The notes: a model not told the origin generated them from the sequence alone. A stretch of DNA of 64,000 nucleotides from Proteinivorax tanatarense (GCF_040267685.1 NZ_CP158367.1:1116001-1180000), one strand, 5' to 3'; shown: positions 7,229 through 15,854, counted from the first letter of the stretch. A program made the numbers and translations.

Positions 7229-9139
7229 CTAATATAAAAAGTGATTTATTATGTTATAATACCCCCCTTTTAAGCGCTCTGTTAGACTATTTTTCTCCAC
7301 TACTATTTGTTGTATATATGTTGGACGAATCCATGAAGCCTCTTTTATACCTTTATCACTAACAGCTTTATAGTAATATTCAGATGTAAACTCTTCTTTG
7401 GATTTATGTTTATCGTATTTTTCAACTTTTGTCAGAAAAAAATTGTATGTTAACGGGGCTACTTGAATTAACTTTTGATGATTTAAATCAGGTTGAACAA
7501 GCATCGTTTTGTCATCAATATAAAAATAGGCGAAAAATTCTGCAAAATATTCTCCTGGACAGTCTGTATAATATTTTCTTTTAAAAACGTTTTCAGCTTC
7601 CATTGAGGTTATTGAATAAAATTCGTCTTCGTATGAAATACTGTTATACAAAAGGATATCAACTAAGTGTCCTATTTCATGTAAGCTAACCTTTACAGCC
7701 AATGAATAGTCTATGCGGGTTATTGCTAGTTTCTTTGGATAATAAGCAATACCCACAGTTCTTTCAGTTAATTTCGACCCCCATGGCAAAACCATGTTTT
7801 TTTCAAATTCAGGTTGATTTCCGATGTGCCCATAAACAAATCTAAACTTAGCACCCATGCAAACTAAATCTTCTAATATTTCAATGGGGATGCTTTGCAT
7901 TTCTCCTATAGATTTAATTACTAAATCTTTATCAAATATTGAATGAGGCAGTTGGATAAACTGGTACATTAAGCTTTTAAATTGTATGTTATCTGATGAT
8001 GGCTCGATTACTGACTCCAGAGTTTTAAAATACTCAACTTGTTCTACTGCATCTATAAAAGGAGTTAAAGTTTCCTTTGCTGTTTGAGGAGGGCGAATAT
8101 TGAGATGTATATAGTAGTTTGATCGTTCACCCTCATTGTTAATGGTGTTTATAAGTGCTTGGCTCATGCTTTTTGAAACTTTTTCTCCATTTTGGTTGTA
8201 GAAATCACCTTCTTTTATTTGCCCATATAAAAAACTTCCGTCAAAGAATTTATTACCATTATCTTGGTATATAACTGCATTACCGTGAGGTAATCCATGT
8301 TTCCAATATCCCTCATAAATTAACATGTCTTCTGTAAAAAATTTAACATTACCTTTGTAAACGTTTTCTGTCCATTTTCCTTTATAAGTAATAGAGTTAT
8401 TTTTATCAAGGGAACCATCCCAATAGCCATCATGGTTTACAAGTTGGAAGTTATCTTTTGGAAACATTATTCCATCAATAAAATTTCCTTCAAAAATTAG
8501 GTTTTCCTGTGAATTATATAATGACCCTTTACCGTATTTATTTCCATACTTCCAACGCCCTTCATATTTTAAATTGCCGTTACTGTAAAAAAGTTTTCCA
8601 TGCCTATGGGGGGAGCCGTTTTTCCAAAAGCCCTCGTATCGTAAGGCGCCTCTTTGGTATAATTTACCATTTCCGTTTAACTTACCATCTTTGAAGTCAC
8701 CTTCTGCTTTAATGTTACCAGTCTGAGTTAACAGTTTGCCTTTTCCGTTTGGAACACCATTTACTACAGAACCTTTATATTTCACAGACCCATTGGAGTA
8801 GTAAATATGGTTAGCAGCTCCAAAGCTGTATAGTAAAGTAGTAGCTATAATTATATTAATGGCAAGTAGTGCTATAGCAATTATTCCGCTAATTTTCAAC
8901 TTTTTAATAGTGGAAGGTGAAGTTAAATTTGTTTTTAATTGATGCAAGACACATCTTATAGACTTTCGTTGTTTAAAAAAATTAAAAATCTTTCTTTCTA
9001 GTAAACAGTAAGCAGGGATTAAGAATAACCCCCATAAATAAAACAACAACAAAAGAACAGTGTCGTCAGATATGCGATGCAAAAGAATTGACACAACAAT
9101 AAAAACAGTAAAAAAAAGTTTTTTAGCTCTTTTTTTCAT
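7229..9139 (-). CDS. Membrane-anchored MORN-repeat protein with C-terminal ATLF-like zinc metallopeptidase domain
   Basis: The N terminus holds two close hydrophobic segments (about residues 8-46) and a third at about 82-106. About seven or eight MORN-type repeats (YxGxxxxGxxxGxG pattern) cover about 111-305, followed by a roughly 300-residue globular region. That region has HEIGH at 487-491 and, about 40 residues later, GEYFAEFFAYF with acidic residues at 530 and 534. This pairing matches the anthrax lethal factor-like (ATLF) gluzincin fold. MORN repeats usually bind membranes or proteins. The frame opens 11 codons earlier, but an AAGGGGG site lies 6 nt before this ATG. Function and substrate are unknown. 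It is single and convergent with gap. Confidence 0.72.
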   Translation of the reverse strand: MKKRAKKLFFTVFIVVSILLHRISDDTVLLLLFYLWGLFLIPAYCLLERKIFNFFKQRKSIRCVLHQLKTNLTSPSTIKKLKISGIIAIALLAINIIIATTLLYSFGAANHIYYSNGSVKYKGSVVNGVPNGKGKLLTQTGNIKAEGDFKDGKLNGNGKLYQRGALRYEGFWKNGSPHRHGKLFYSNGNLKYEGRWKYGNKYGKGSLYNSQENLIFEGNFIDGIMFPKDNFQLVNHDGYWDGSLDKNNSITYKGKWTENVYKGNVKFFTEDMLIYEGYWKHGLPHGNAVIYQDNGNKFFDGSFLYGQIKEGDFYNQNGEKVSKSMSQALINTINNEGERSNYYIHLNIRPPQTAKETLTPFIDAVEQVEYFKTLESVIEPSSDNIQFKSLMYQFIQLPHSIFDKDLVIKSIGEMQSIPIEILEDLVCMGAKFRFVYGHIGNQPEFEKNMVLPWGSKLTERTVGIAYYPKKLAITRIDYSLAVKVSLHEIGHLVDILLYNSISYEDEFYSITSMEAENVFKRKYYTDCPGEYFAEFFAYFYIDDKTMLVQPDLNHQKLIQVAPLTYNFFLTKVEKYDKHKSKEEFTSEYYYKAVSDKGIKEASWIRPTYIQQIVVEKNSLTERLKGGYYNIINHFLY

Positions 9140-9298
9140 ATTTATCCCCCTTATACTAACAAATGAAATCATTCAATGTTTTACAGTTAATATATAGTTA
9201 TTTTCGAATTGTCTGTATATTAATTGTAAAACAAAAACATTACGAAAATATTACAGGCTGTTTTTTTATAAATATTAATTTGAGTTTAAATTATAAAG

Positions 9299-9327
9299 GT
9301 TTTCCTGAAGTAGGGAAAACTTTTTTT
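9299..9327 (+). terminator. Terminator-like hairpin upstream of spoIIIAA
   Basis: A 7-bp stem (GTTTTCC with GGAAAAC) is followed by seven T residues on the + strand. No recognisable gene precedes it on that strand between 9140 and 9391. It may be a leader or attenuator element, or it may protect spoIIIA from read-through. Confidence 0.5.
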
Positions 9328-9390
9328 GTTTTAAAAATAATTCATAAACCTGTCCTTTTATAAATAACTATTTCTAAAGGGGGACAGGCG

Positions 9391-10434
9391 ATGAAAAATA
9401 AGTTGAATGAAGTATTGCTGTTTTTTCCTGAACCACTTAGGTCTGTTTTTAAAAAAGCTATAGAAAAAGAAGGTGACAACATAGAAGAAATAAGGGTTAG
9501 AGCAGGTCGACCATTAGCTATTGGAATAGATGGTGGTGACTATTATTTATCAAAAGAAGGAGAGGTTGATACTGGTTCCCCTATGATAGTATCTACTGAT
9601 CAAATTGAAAGCGCTATCCAGCTGATATTTAATTATTCTTACTACTCTGTGGAAGAAGAGCTTAAAAATGGTTTTGTGACCGTAAAAGGTGGACATAGAG
9701 TGGGAATAATAGGCAAGGCTGTTATGCAAAAAGGGGAAGTTAAAACGCTAAAGGAGATTAGTGGAATCAACTTCAGGATTGCAAGGCAGGTAACTAAGTT
9801 AGCTACTAAGGTGATGCCTTATGTTTTAGAGTCAGGAAGGTTTTTAAATACAATGATTATTTCACCACCTAATTGTGGGAAAACCACCCTTCTGAGAGAC
9901 ATGGTAAGAAGCTTAAGTGATGATTATAGATTTAAGGTTGGGGTAGTTGATGAAAGGTCTGAAATTGCTGCTTCATATCACGGGAAACCTCAACTGGATG
10001 TTGGGTGTAGGACTGATGTGCTTGATGGTTGTCCTAAAGATGAAGGTATGAACCTTTTGATTCGCTCGATGTCACCAGACATTATTGCTACTGATGAATT
10101 GGGCCGTCGACAAGATATCGATGGTGTTGAACAAGCTATGACTTGTGGAGTTGGGTTATTAACAACGGTACATGGGTTAGATTTAGAAGATTTAAAGAGT
10201 AAAAAATGGGTAAATAAAGTGCTGGACTTGAACTATTTTAAGAGGCTTGTTGTGTTATCGCGTAAGGATGGTGTTGGTACTGTAGAGGAGATAGTAGATC
10301 TTAAAACAAGCCAAAAAGTGACGGGAGGGATAATAAATGCTAAAGATTATTGGGGCGGTAGTTTTAATAGCAGCAACAACAAGTTACGGATTTCAAAAGG
10401 CCCAAAAATTACAACAACGTACTACAGCCCTTAG
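9391..10434 (+). CDS. spoIIIAA: Stage III sporulation protein AA (secretion-type ATPase)
   Basis: First gene of the spoIIIA operon. It is the cytosolic ATPase of the SpoIIIA-SpoIIQ channel between mother cell and forespore, related to type II/IV secretion ATPases. A Walker A motif (PPNCGKTT) is at about 159-166, and IATDELGR supplies the Walker B region. At 347 residues it is longer than the usual ~310. The last ~32 codons overlap spoIIIAB by 98 bp in another frame, and the spoIIIAB ribosome binding site lies inside this gene. The extra tail looks like read-on past an ancestral stop. Expression in the mother cell (SigE) is expected from the family; I did not find a clear SigE promoter. Confidence 0.95.
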   Translation: MKNKLNEVLLFFPEPLRSVFKKAIEKEGDNIEEIRVRAGRPLAIGIDGGDYYLSKEGEVDTGSPMIVSTDQIESAIQLIFNYSYYSVEEELKNGFVTVKGGHRVGIIGKAVMQKGEVKTLKEISGINFRIARQVTKLATKVMPYVLESGRFLNTMIISPPNCGKTTLLRDMVRSLSDDYRFKVGVVDERSEIAASYHGKPQLDVGCRTDVLDGCPKDEGMNLLIRSMSPDIIATDELGRRQDIDGVEQAMTCGVGLLTTVHGLDLEDLKSKKWVNKVLDLNYFKRLVVLSRKDGVGTVEEIVDLKTSQKVTGGIINAKDYWGGSFNSSNNKLRISKGPKITTTYYSP

Positions 10435-10852
10435 AGTATTTCAAAACGGCTTATCTATGCTTCAGACGGAAGTTAGCTATGGACACACACCTTTGCCTGA
10501 AGCTCTTAAAAATGTGGCATGCGCCCTTCCATCTCCCCAAAAGGAATTTTTTATCAACATTTCTGCTAATTTAGAAAAGTGTGATGGGTTTATGTTACAG
10601 CGTTATTGGACAGAAGAGTTAAAAAAGGAAGCTTACCACTTTCTAACGGTAAGGGATAAAGATATTTTACAAACTCTTGGTTTTTCTTTAGGCAAAAGTG
10701 GAATAGATGAGCAAATGAAACATATATCTTTAACATTAAACAAGCTTAATGCAGCAGAACGAGAAAGTGAAATTGAATACAAGAAAAACGGTAAGATGTG
10801 GAAATATCTTGGTTTTTTTACTGGCTTGGCATTGGTATTAGTGTTGTTATAA
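10337..10852 (+). CDS. spoIIIAB: Stage III sporulation protein AB
   Basis: A 171-residue membrane protein with an N-terminal hydrophobic segment (about 3-18) and a C-terminal one (about 155-171). Between them is a helical domain resembling GspF-type secretion proteins, as known for SpoIIIAB. A GGGAGG site precedes the ATG, inside the 3' end of spoIIIAA. It belongs to the SpoIIIA mother-cell complex. Confidence 0.93.
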   Translation: MLKIIGAVVLIAATTSYGFQKAQKLQQRTTALRVFQNGLSMLQTEVSYGHTPLPEALKNVACALPSPQKEFFINISANLEKCDGFMLQRYWTEELKKEAYHFLTVRDKDILQTLGFSLGKSGIDEQMKHISLTLNKLNAAERESEIEYKKNGKMWKYLGFFTGLALVLVLL

Positions 10853-10865
10853 AGGGGGAGGTCTT

Positions 10866-11063
10866 GTGCCGAATGTTGATGTGATTTTTCAAATAGCAGG
10901 TATTGGTATTTTAATAGCTATTTTTAGCATTGTGTTAGAACAGGCTCAAAAAAAAGAACAAGGGCAGATGCTTACTTTGGGTGGGGTTGTAGTAATTCTG
11001 CTAATCGTATTAAATCTTATAGCAGATTTATTTGAAACAATTAAGACAATTTTCCACTTATAA
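10866..11063 (+). CDS. spoIIIAC: Stage III sporulation protein AC
   Basis: A 65-residue protein with two transmembrane helices, the expected size for SpoIIIAC. It starts with GTG behind an AAGGGGGAGG site, 13 bp after spoIIIAB. It is an inner component of the SpoIIIA channel. Confidence 0.93.
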   Translation: MPNVDVIFQIAGIGILIAIFSIVLEQAQKKEQGQMLTLGGVVVILLIVLNLIADLFETIKTIFHL

Positions 11064-11077
11064 CTGAGGTGATAGCT

Positions 11078-11464
11078 GTGGAAATAATGAGTGTAGTAGC
11101 TTTTGGAATAGTTGCTAGTATAATTATTGTTATCATAAAACAGCAAAAGCCAGAAATAGCAATGCAGCTAGCTCTTGCTGCCGGTGCCCTTATTTTTTTG
11201 GCGTTAATTAGTCAAATATATACAGTGGTTAGGACTATAGAGGATATGGCATATAAAGCAGAACTTAATGTGATGTTTTTAGGAACTATGCTTCGTATTA
11301 TTGGTATTGCTTACATAACGGAGTTTGGTTCACAGGTTTGTAAAGATGCTGGACAAGGGGCGGTTGCTTCTAAGGTTGAGTTTGCGGGTAAGATTATGAT
11401 GTTACTTTTAGCGCTCCCCATAGTTTCTATGATTCTTCAAACTTTAGTAAGTATATTACCATAG
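11078..11464 (+). CDS. spoIIIAD: Stage III sporulation protein AD
   Basis: An integral membrane protein of about 128 residues with three or four hydrophobic segments, matching SpoIIIAD. The open frame begins with GTG at 11069. The GAGGTGA ribosome binding site at 11066-11072 overlaps that codon, so the GTG at 11078 is preferred. It continues the spoIIIA operon with a 14-bp gap before spoIIIAE. Confidence 0.92.
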   Translation: MEIMSVVAFGIVASIIIVIIKQQKPEIAMQLALAAGALIFLALISQIYTVVRTIEDMAYKAELNVMFLGTMLRIIGIAYITEFGSQVCKDAGQGAVASKVEFAGKIMMLLLALPIVSMILQTLVSILP

Positions 11465-11478
11465 ACTTAGGGGGATTA

Positions 11479-12630
11479 ATGATGAAAAAAAAAATGGGGG
11501 CCATTTTTTTAACACTAATAATTTTGGTTATGTTTTCCTCCGATGCTTTGGCAGACCAACACCAAGAGTCAGAGGAAATGATTGATCTAGTTGAGCTTGA
11601 AGATCAATGGCTTCAGCTAGAGTCTGAGTTTGGAGACTACATGCCTCAGTTAGATTTAAGGGATATGATTACAGGTCAAGGAAGCGGAGCATTTAGTGTA
11701 GGAGATTTTTTAAAAAATATCTTAGCTTTTTTATTCAAGGAAGTAGTTACTAATCTTAGGCTTATGAGTCAGCTTATCTTATTGGCAGTGTTAGGTGCCA
11801 TTTTAGAAAATCTAAAAAGTGCTTTTGGTAGCGAGACAACTACAAAGCTGGCTCAAAGTGTTGTTTTCCTAGTGCTTTTTGGAATAGCGTTAAATAGTTT
11901 TACTATGGCGATGCAATGGTCTAGGGACGTAGTAAACTCAATGGTGGATACAATACAAGCTATGATTCCGATTTTACTTACCCTATTAGCCTCTATGGGA
12001 TCTGTAGCTTCTGTAGCAGTATTTAAACCATTGGTAATTTTCATAGTAAATGTTGCAGCAGTTGTTATAAGGGATATAGTCTTTCCTCTAATTTTTTTAT
12101 ATACAATTTTAAGTTTAGTTAGTACAATTAGCTCTTTTAACATTAATAAACTAGCTGATTTTTTGAAGGAGTGTAGCATGCAGGTTTTAGGATTTACGTT
12201 AATAATTTTTGTTTTTATAACTTCGATTCAAGGTGTAGGTGCTGCAGTTGTAGATGGTGTGGGGCTTAAAACAGGAAAATTTACTGCAAAAGCTTTTATC
12301 CCAGGAGTTGGAGGGCTCTTTGCAGATGCCTTTGATTCTGTAGCCGGAGCTTCCCTAGTTTTGAAAAATGCAGTGTCAATATATGGGATGTTATTGATCA
12401 TTTTCATTGCTATTTTTCCACTTTTAAAAATTATAGCTCTTACGATAATATATAGATTAAGTGCGGCAATTTTACAGCCTTTAGGTGATACTCCTGTTGT
12501 AAAATCCCTAGAGGTTATGGCTAACTGCTTAATGATGCTGTTTATAGCTGTTTTTGGAGCTTCCATAATGTTTTTTATGGCTATTACAATAATTTTTGGA
12601 GCTGGAAACATAACTCAGATGATAAGGTAG
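11479..12630 (+). CDS. spoIIIAE: Stage III sporulation protein AE
   Basis: A 383-residue polytopic membrane protein with a cleavable-looking signal sequence ending near ALADQ (about residue 26) and about seven hydrophobic segments. It is the large permease-like subunit of the SpoIIIA complex. The start is one of two consecutive ATG codons behind a GGGGGA site. It is followed after 8 bp by spoIIIAF. Confidence 0.95.
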   Translation: MMKKKMGAIFLTLIILVMFSSDALADQHQESEEMIDLVELEDQWLQLESEFGDYMPQLDLRDMITGQGSGAFSVGDFLKNILAFLFKEVVTNLRLMSQLILLAVLGAILENLKSAFGSETTTKLAQSVVFLVLFGIALNSFTMAMQWSRDVVNSMVDTIQAMIPILLTLLASMGSVASVAVFKPLVIFIVNVAAVVIRDIVFPLIFLYTILSLVSTISSFNINKLADFLKECSMQVLGFTLIIFVFITSIQGVGAAVVDGVGLKTGKFTAKAFIPGVGGLFADAFDSVAGASLVLKNAVSIYGMLLIIFIAIFPLLKIIALTIIYRLSAAILQPLGDTPVVKSLEVMANCLMMLFIAVFGASIMFFMAITIIFGAGNITQMIR

Positions 12631-12638
12631 GTGGTGGA

Positions 12639-13235
12639 ATGTTAGAGTTTGTAATGAATCCCCTTAACAATGTGGTTCACAACTTGGTTGTGCTGGTCAT
12701 TTTAGCAACTTTTTTAGAGATGCTACTTCCAGAAAACGATATGCGAAAGTATGCTCGTCTTATCTTTGGACTTATGATTTTAGCTACCATATTACACCCC
12801 GTTGCACTCCTTCTTAATCATATGGAACGTTTGCCCAACGATGGGTATCAATATAGTTACATAGAAATTGAAGATGAGCAGTTTGATGAAAATACAGTAA
12901 ATAGGGTATTAGATCAGTATAAAGAAAACATAGCTCTTCAAACTAAGAGTATTATTGAGCCTTATGCTGACGGATACGAGATAGAAATAAAAGTAGAGGT
13001 GATTGAAGATTATAGCGATGAAAAGTTTGGTGAGATATCTAGCATCTATGTTATGTTAAATAAAGAAAATATGGATAAGATTGCAGCGGTAAAGCCAGTA
13101 GTTATCGGTGAAGAACCGGAAAAAAAGTTGGTAGAAGACTTTGAGGGAAAAGAAGAAATAGTGGGTGCAATATCCAGTTATTATCATATTTCTGGAAGCA
13201 AAATTTCCGTTGCTAAAGTGGAAGAAAATAATTAG
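12639..13235 (+). CDS. spoIIIAF: Stage III sporulation protein AF
   Basis: A 198-residue protein with two N-terminal transmembrane helices (about 12-30 and 38-58) and a soluble alpha/beta domain, as in SpoIIIAF. The RBS is GTGGTGG just before the ATG. It is followed by a 112-bp gap before spoIIIAG. That gap holds no gene or clear hairpin with a T-tract, an interruption not expected inside this operon. Confidence 0.92.
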   Translation: MLEFVMNPLNNVVHNLVVLVILATFLEMLLPENDMRKYARLIFGLMILATILHPVALLLNHMERLPNDGYQYSYIEIEDEQFDENTVNRVLDQYKENIALQTKSIIEPYADGYEIEIKVEVIEDYSDEKFGEISSIYVMLNKENMDKIAAVKPVVIGEEPEKKLVEDFEGKEEIVGAISSYYHISGSKISVAKVEENN

Positions 13236-13347
13236 TAGAAAAATGAATTGATTTATAAAGTTAATAGCTCAGCAAGGGAGAGGTTAAACCATTAAGTTTA
13301 TTAAAGTTGTGCAGCCGCTTGGCAAGTAACTTGAAGGAGGGGGTTCT

Positions 13348-13908
13348 GTGGATAAAAAAATGTTTGAAAACATTAAGGAACAATTTAGTTCCAATAAGCT
13401 CCTTGGAGCTTTATGTATTTTGGGGGTAGCGTTATTAGTGCTCAGTAAATTTATAGGAGATGATGATAAAAATACCGCGCAACCTTCCGCTGAGATAGAA
13501 CAGCAAATAACAGATAGCTATGAAGAAAAAATTCAAAAGGAATTAGAAGAAATTTTAGGAAATATTGCTGGGGTAGGCAAAGCAAAGGTAATGGTCACTT
13601 TAGATAAGGGGAACGAGAAAATAGTAGCAAAAAACATCACAGAGAGCGAAAGAACTACTTTAGAAGAAGATACTGAGGGGGGAGTGAGGGAGATAATCGA
13701 CTACAACTATCAAGGTGAGCTAGTAATTTTAAGGAAAAGTGGTGGAGATGAACCTCTAGTTTTGACAGAGGTAAAACCTAAGGTTAGGGGAGTTGTCGTT
13801 GTTTGTCCAGGGGGAAATGATCCTAGCATACAAAAACAGGTAATAAGAGCAGTGCAAGGTGTGTTAGACATCCCTACATATAGAATTTCAGTTATGCCGA
13901 AAAAGTAA
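13348..13908 (+). CDS. spoIIIAG: Stage III sporulation protein AG
   Basis: A 186-residue single-pass membrane protein (transmembrane segment about 19-36) with an extracytoplasmic ring-building domain containing an IAGVGKAKVMVTL segment, typical of the SpoIIIAG oligomeric ring. It starts with GTG behind a strong GAAGGAGGGGG site. It precedes spoIIIAH by 11 bp. Confidence 0.94.
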   Translation: MDKKMFENIKEQFSSNKLLGALCILGVALLVLSKFIGDDDKNTAQPSAEIEQQITDSYEEKIQKELEEILGNIAGVGKAKVMVTLDKGNEKIVAKNITESERTTLEEDTEGGVREIIDYNYQGELVILRKSGGDEPLVLTEVKPKVRGVVVVCPGGNDPSIQKQVIRAVQGVLDIPTYRISVMPKK

Positions 13909-13919
13909 AGGAGGGAACC

Positions 13920-14513
13920 GTGATGAAGATAATACAGTGTTTTAAAATTCCTAAAACCGGTATACTTTTAGGAGTATTTGTTTTATTGTTTATATTTGGG
14001 GGAGCAACTTATTTTTCAAGTATTAGTCAATCAGCTGGGCAAACACATTTAGATGGTGATGAAAAGATAGAAGAAAAGGACTTAGAAAAAAAAGAGGAAG
14101 ATACAGATGTATTATTACAAGATGATGATATAAACCAACCTTGGAGCTTTGAAGGTAAAGATGACTTCTTTATAGAATATAGGTTAGAAAGAGAAAGGGT
14201 AAGAAGTAAAGAGTTAGATTTACTTCAACAGATGATTGATAATCCTAATGTAAGTGAGGAAGCAAAGGAAAATGCAGAAAAAAAATTATTAAATATTAAA
14301 GAAATGATGGAGCTTGAATTAAATGTTGAAAATTCTCTAAAGGCTCTAGGGTATCCTAATGCAATAATTTTTTTACGAAATGATAATGTTAATGTGATAA
14401 TAAATGCAGAAGCGTTAACTAGGGAAGAGCTAGCAAAGATTTCACAAGTAGTTTCAAATTCCACCGGAGTTCCTAGACATCAAATAACAATTACAGAAAA
14501 AGACGGTGCATAA
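13920..14513 (+). CDS. spoIIIAH: Stage III sporulation protein AH
   Basis: A 197-residue protein with one N-terminal transmembrane helix (about 14-32), an acidic linker and a C-terminal YscJ/FliF-like ring domain that pairs with SpoIIQ across the intermembrane space. Translation may start at GTG 13920 or ATG 13923, both behind AAAGGAGGG. It is the last gene of the spoIIIA operon. Confidence 0.94.
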   Translation: MMKIIQCFKIPKTGILLGVFVLLFIFGGATYFSSISQSAGQTHLDGDEKIEEKDLEKKEEDTDVLLQDDDINQPWSFEGKDDFFIEYRLERERVRSKELDLLQQMIDNPNVSEEAKENAEKKLLNIKEMMELELNVENSLKALGYPNAIIFLRNDNVNVIINAEALTREELAKISQVVSNSTGVPRHQITITEKDGA

Positions 14514-14520
14514 TTTTATT

Positions 14521-14548
14521 TTGTAATTCATTGAGAGTTTGGTATAAT
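14521..14548 (+). promoter_or_regulatory. SigA-like promoter for asp23 copy 2/amaP
   Basis: TTGTAA (14521-14526) and TATAAT (14543-14548) with 16-bp spacing lie about 70 bp before asp23 copy 2. The -10 is perfect and the -35 is a 4/6 match. Confidence 0.55.
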
Positions 14549-14616
14549 ATACAATAGCAGGAAAAAGATATTATTATAACTTATTAGTAAATGTTAAAAA
14601 ATTATGGAGGTGCTTT

Positions 14617-15009
14617 ATGGAACAGAATACGATGCCACAAGAAAATGGAAGCGTTAAAATCGCCGATGAGGTAGTAGCTGTTATAGCTGGTATTGCCGCT
14701 ACTGATATTGAAGGCGTAGCAGGAATGAGTGGTGGAGTAGCTGGCGGTATTGCTGAGATGCTTGGAAGAAAGAACCTTTCTAAAGGTGTTAAAGTAAGTG
14801 TTGGTGAAACAGAAACTACAATTGATATTTATATCATAGTAGATTATGGAGTAAAAATCACAGAGGTTTCTAAAAACATACAAGAGCAGGTAAAGGAAAG
14901 TGTTGAAAACATGACCGGCCTAAATGTTTTAGAAGTCAACATTCATGCGCAAGGTGTAAAATTAGAAAATGCTGACTCTAAAGAAAAAGAAGAGTTAAAA
15001 CTTAATTAA
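14617..15009 (+). CDS. Asp23/Gls24 family envelope stress protein (copy 2)
   Basis: A 130-residue Asp23 protein highly similar to the copy at 5534-5932, sharing the IADEVVAVIxGIAAT start, the GMSGGVAG core and the ENMTGL segment. It is followed by amaP and a DUF2273 gene, the standard Asp23 membrane-anchoring cassette. RBS GGAGGTG. A short hairpin without a T-tract (15021-15040) separates it from amaP and may tune relative expression. Confidence 0.92.
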   Translation: MEQNTMPQENGSVKIADEVVAVIAGIAATDIEGVAGMSGGVAGGIAEMLGRKNLSKGVKVSVGETETTIDIYIIVDYGVKITEVSKNIQEQVKESVENMTGLNVLEVNIHAQGVKLENADSKEKEELKLN

Positions 15010-15020
15010 TACAAAGTTTA

Positions 15021-15040
15021 TCCCTGGCTTTAGCCAGGGA
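15021..15040 (+). other. Intercistronic hairpin between asp23 and amaP
   Basis: An 8-bp perfect stem (TCCCTGGC with GCCAGGGA) with a TTTA loop and no following T run. It is better read as an mRNA stability or processing element than a terminator. Confidence 0.55.
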
Positions 15041-15056
15041 TTGTAAAGGGGTGGAT

Positions 15057-15584
15057 ATGGACATGCTTAAGCGCATATTATTACTAGCTTGTGGCTTACT
15101 AGTTTTTTTAGGCTCTGCGCTAGTTATTTCTGAAGCTTTTTTAAATATGGGAATATTAAGCCCATACATTGAAATAACTTTTGCCAGATGGGACGTTGCG
15201 GTTCTTTTTACTATACTTGCAATTTTAGGTCTATTTGCTATGGTATTAGCTTTTGCTAGCCAAAAAGAGCCTAGCTCTTTATTGATTGCTTCTGACTATG
15301 GAGAAGTGAGGGTGTCGTTACAGACTATAGATAGCCTCGTTCATCAAGGAGCAAAAAAAATAAAAGGAATCAAAGACCTAAAAACTCGAATAATAGTTCG
15401 TGATGGCAGTTTGTACATATATGTCAAAGCTGTGCTATATGGTGATCGTAATATTCCTGAACTAACTGAGCAAATGCAACAGACAATATCTGAACATGTT
15501 TACTCAATTTCTGGGATAAATGTCGATGAAGTCAAAGTTCTTGTTGAAAATGTAGCCACAGATATCAAGACTAAGGTTAGTTAA
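15057..15584 (+). CDS. amaP: Alkaline shock response membrane anchor protein AmaP
   Basis: A protein of about 175 residues with two N-terminal transmembrane helices (about 6-26 and 45-67) and a cytosolic alpha/beta domain. It matches AmaP, which tethers Asp23 to the membrane. The open frame starts with GTG 15051; ATG 15057 or 15063 sit better behind AAAGGGGTG. It lies between asp23 and the DUF2273 gene. Confidence 0.87.
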   Translation: MDMLKRILLLACGLLVFLGSALVISEAFLNMGILSPYIEITFARWDVAVLFTILAILGLFAMVLAFASQKEPSSLLIASDYGEVRVSLQTIDSLVHQGAKKIKGIKDLKTRIIVRDGSLYIYVKAVLYGDRNIPELTEQMQQTISEHVYSISGINVDEVKVLVENVATDIKTKVS

Positions 15585-15604
15585 CCGGTGGAGGGATGAT
15601 TTTA

Positions 15605-15826
15605 ATGTGGCAAGAATTTAAAGAAATAGCGATAAAAAATAAAGGTAAGTTAACAGGGATTTTAACCGGTTTTATAGTGAGTATTATTTATTTGTGGCTA
15701 GGGTTTATAAAAGGAACCTTTGTGGTAATATGTATAGGAGTAGGTTTTTTTATAGGGAAAAGATTTGATGATGATAAAGACTTTATGGAATCCCTAAAAA
15801 ACTTGTTAAAATCAAAAGATTTTTAA
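15605..15826 (+). CDS. DUF2273 small membrane protein of the Asp23/AmaP cassette
   Basis: A 73-residue protein with two closely spaced hydrophobic segments (about 17-33 and 37-50) and a charged C terminus, as in DUF2273 proteins that accompany Asp23. An upstream in-frame ATG at 15596 is only about 2 nt from the GGTGGAGG site, so ATG 15605 is chosen. A terminator follows at once. Confidence 0.82.
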   Translation: MWQEFKEIAIKNKGKLTGILTGFIVSIIYLWLGFIKGTFVVICIGVGFFIGKRFDDDKDFMESLKNLLKSKDF

Positions 15827-15854
15827 AAAAGCCATTGCCTGTGGCTTTTTTTTT
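15826..15854 (+). terminator. Terminator after the Asp23/AmaP/DUF2273 cassette
   Basis: A 9-bp perfect stem (AAAAAGCCA with TGGCTTTTT) with a 7-nt loop and a T run of eight or more. Confidence 0.9.

Noticed and set aside
9163..9363. 66-codon + strand ORF before spoIIIAA
   Set aside because: No ribosome binding site; it spans the divergent intergenic region and the terminator-like hairpin, with AT-rich composition.
13236..13347. RNA gene in the spoIIIAF-spoIIIAG gap
   Set aside because: The 112-bp gap shows no tRNA-like cloverleaf, strong hairpin or promoter that I can support.
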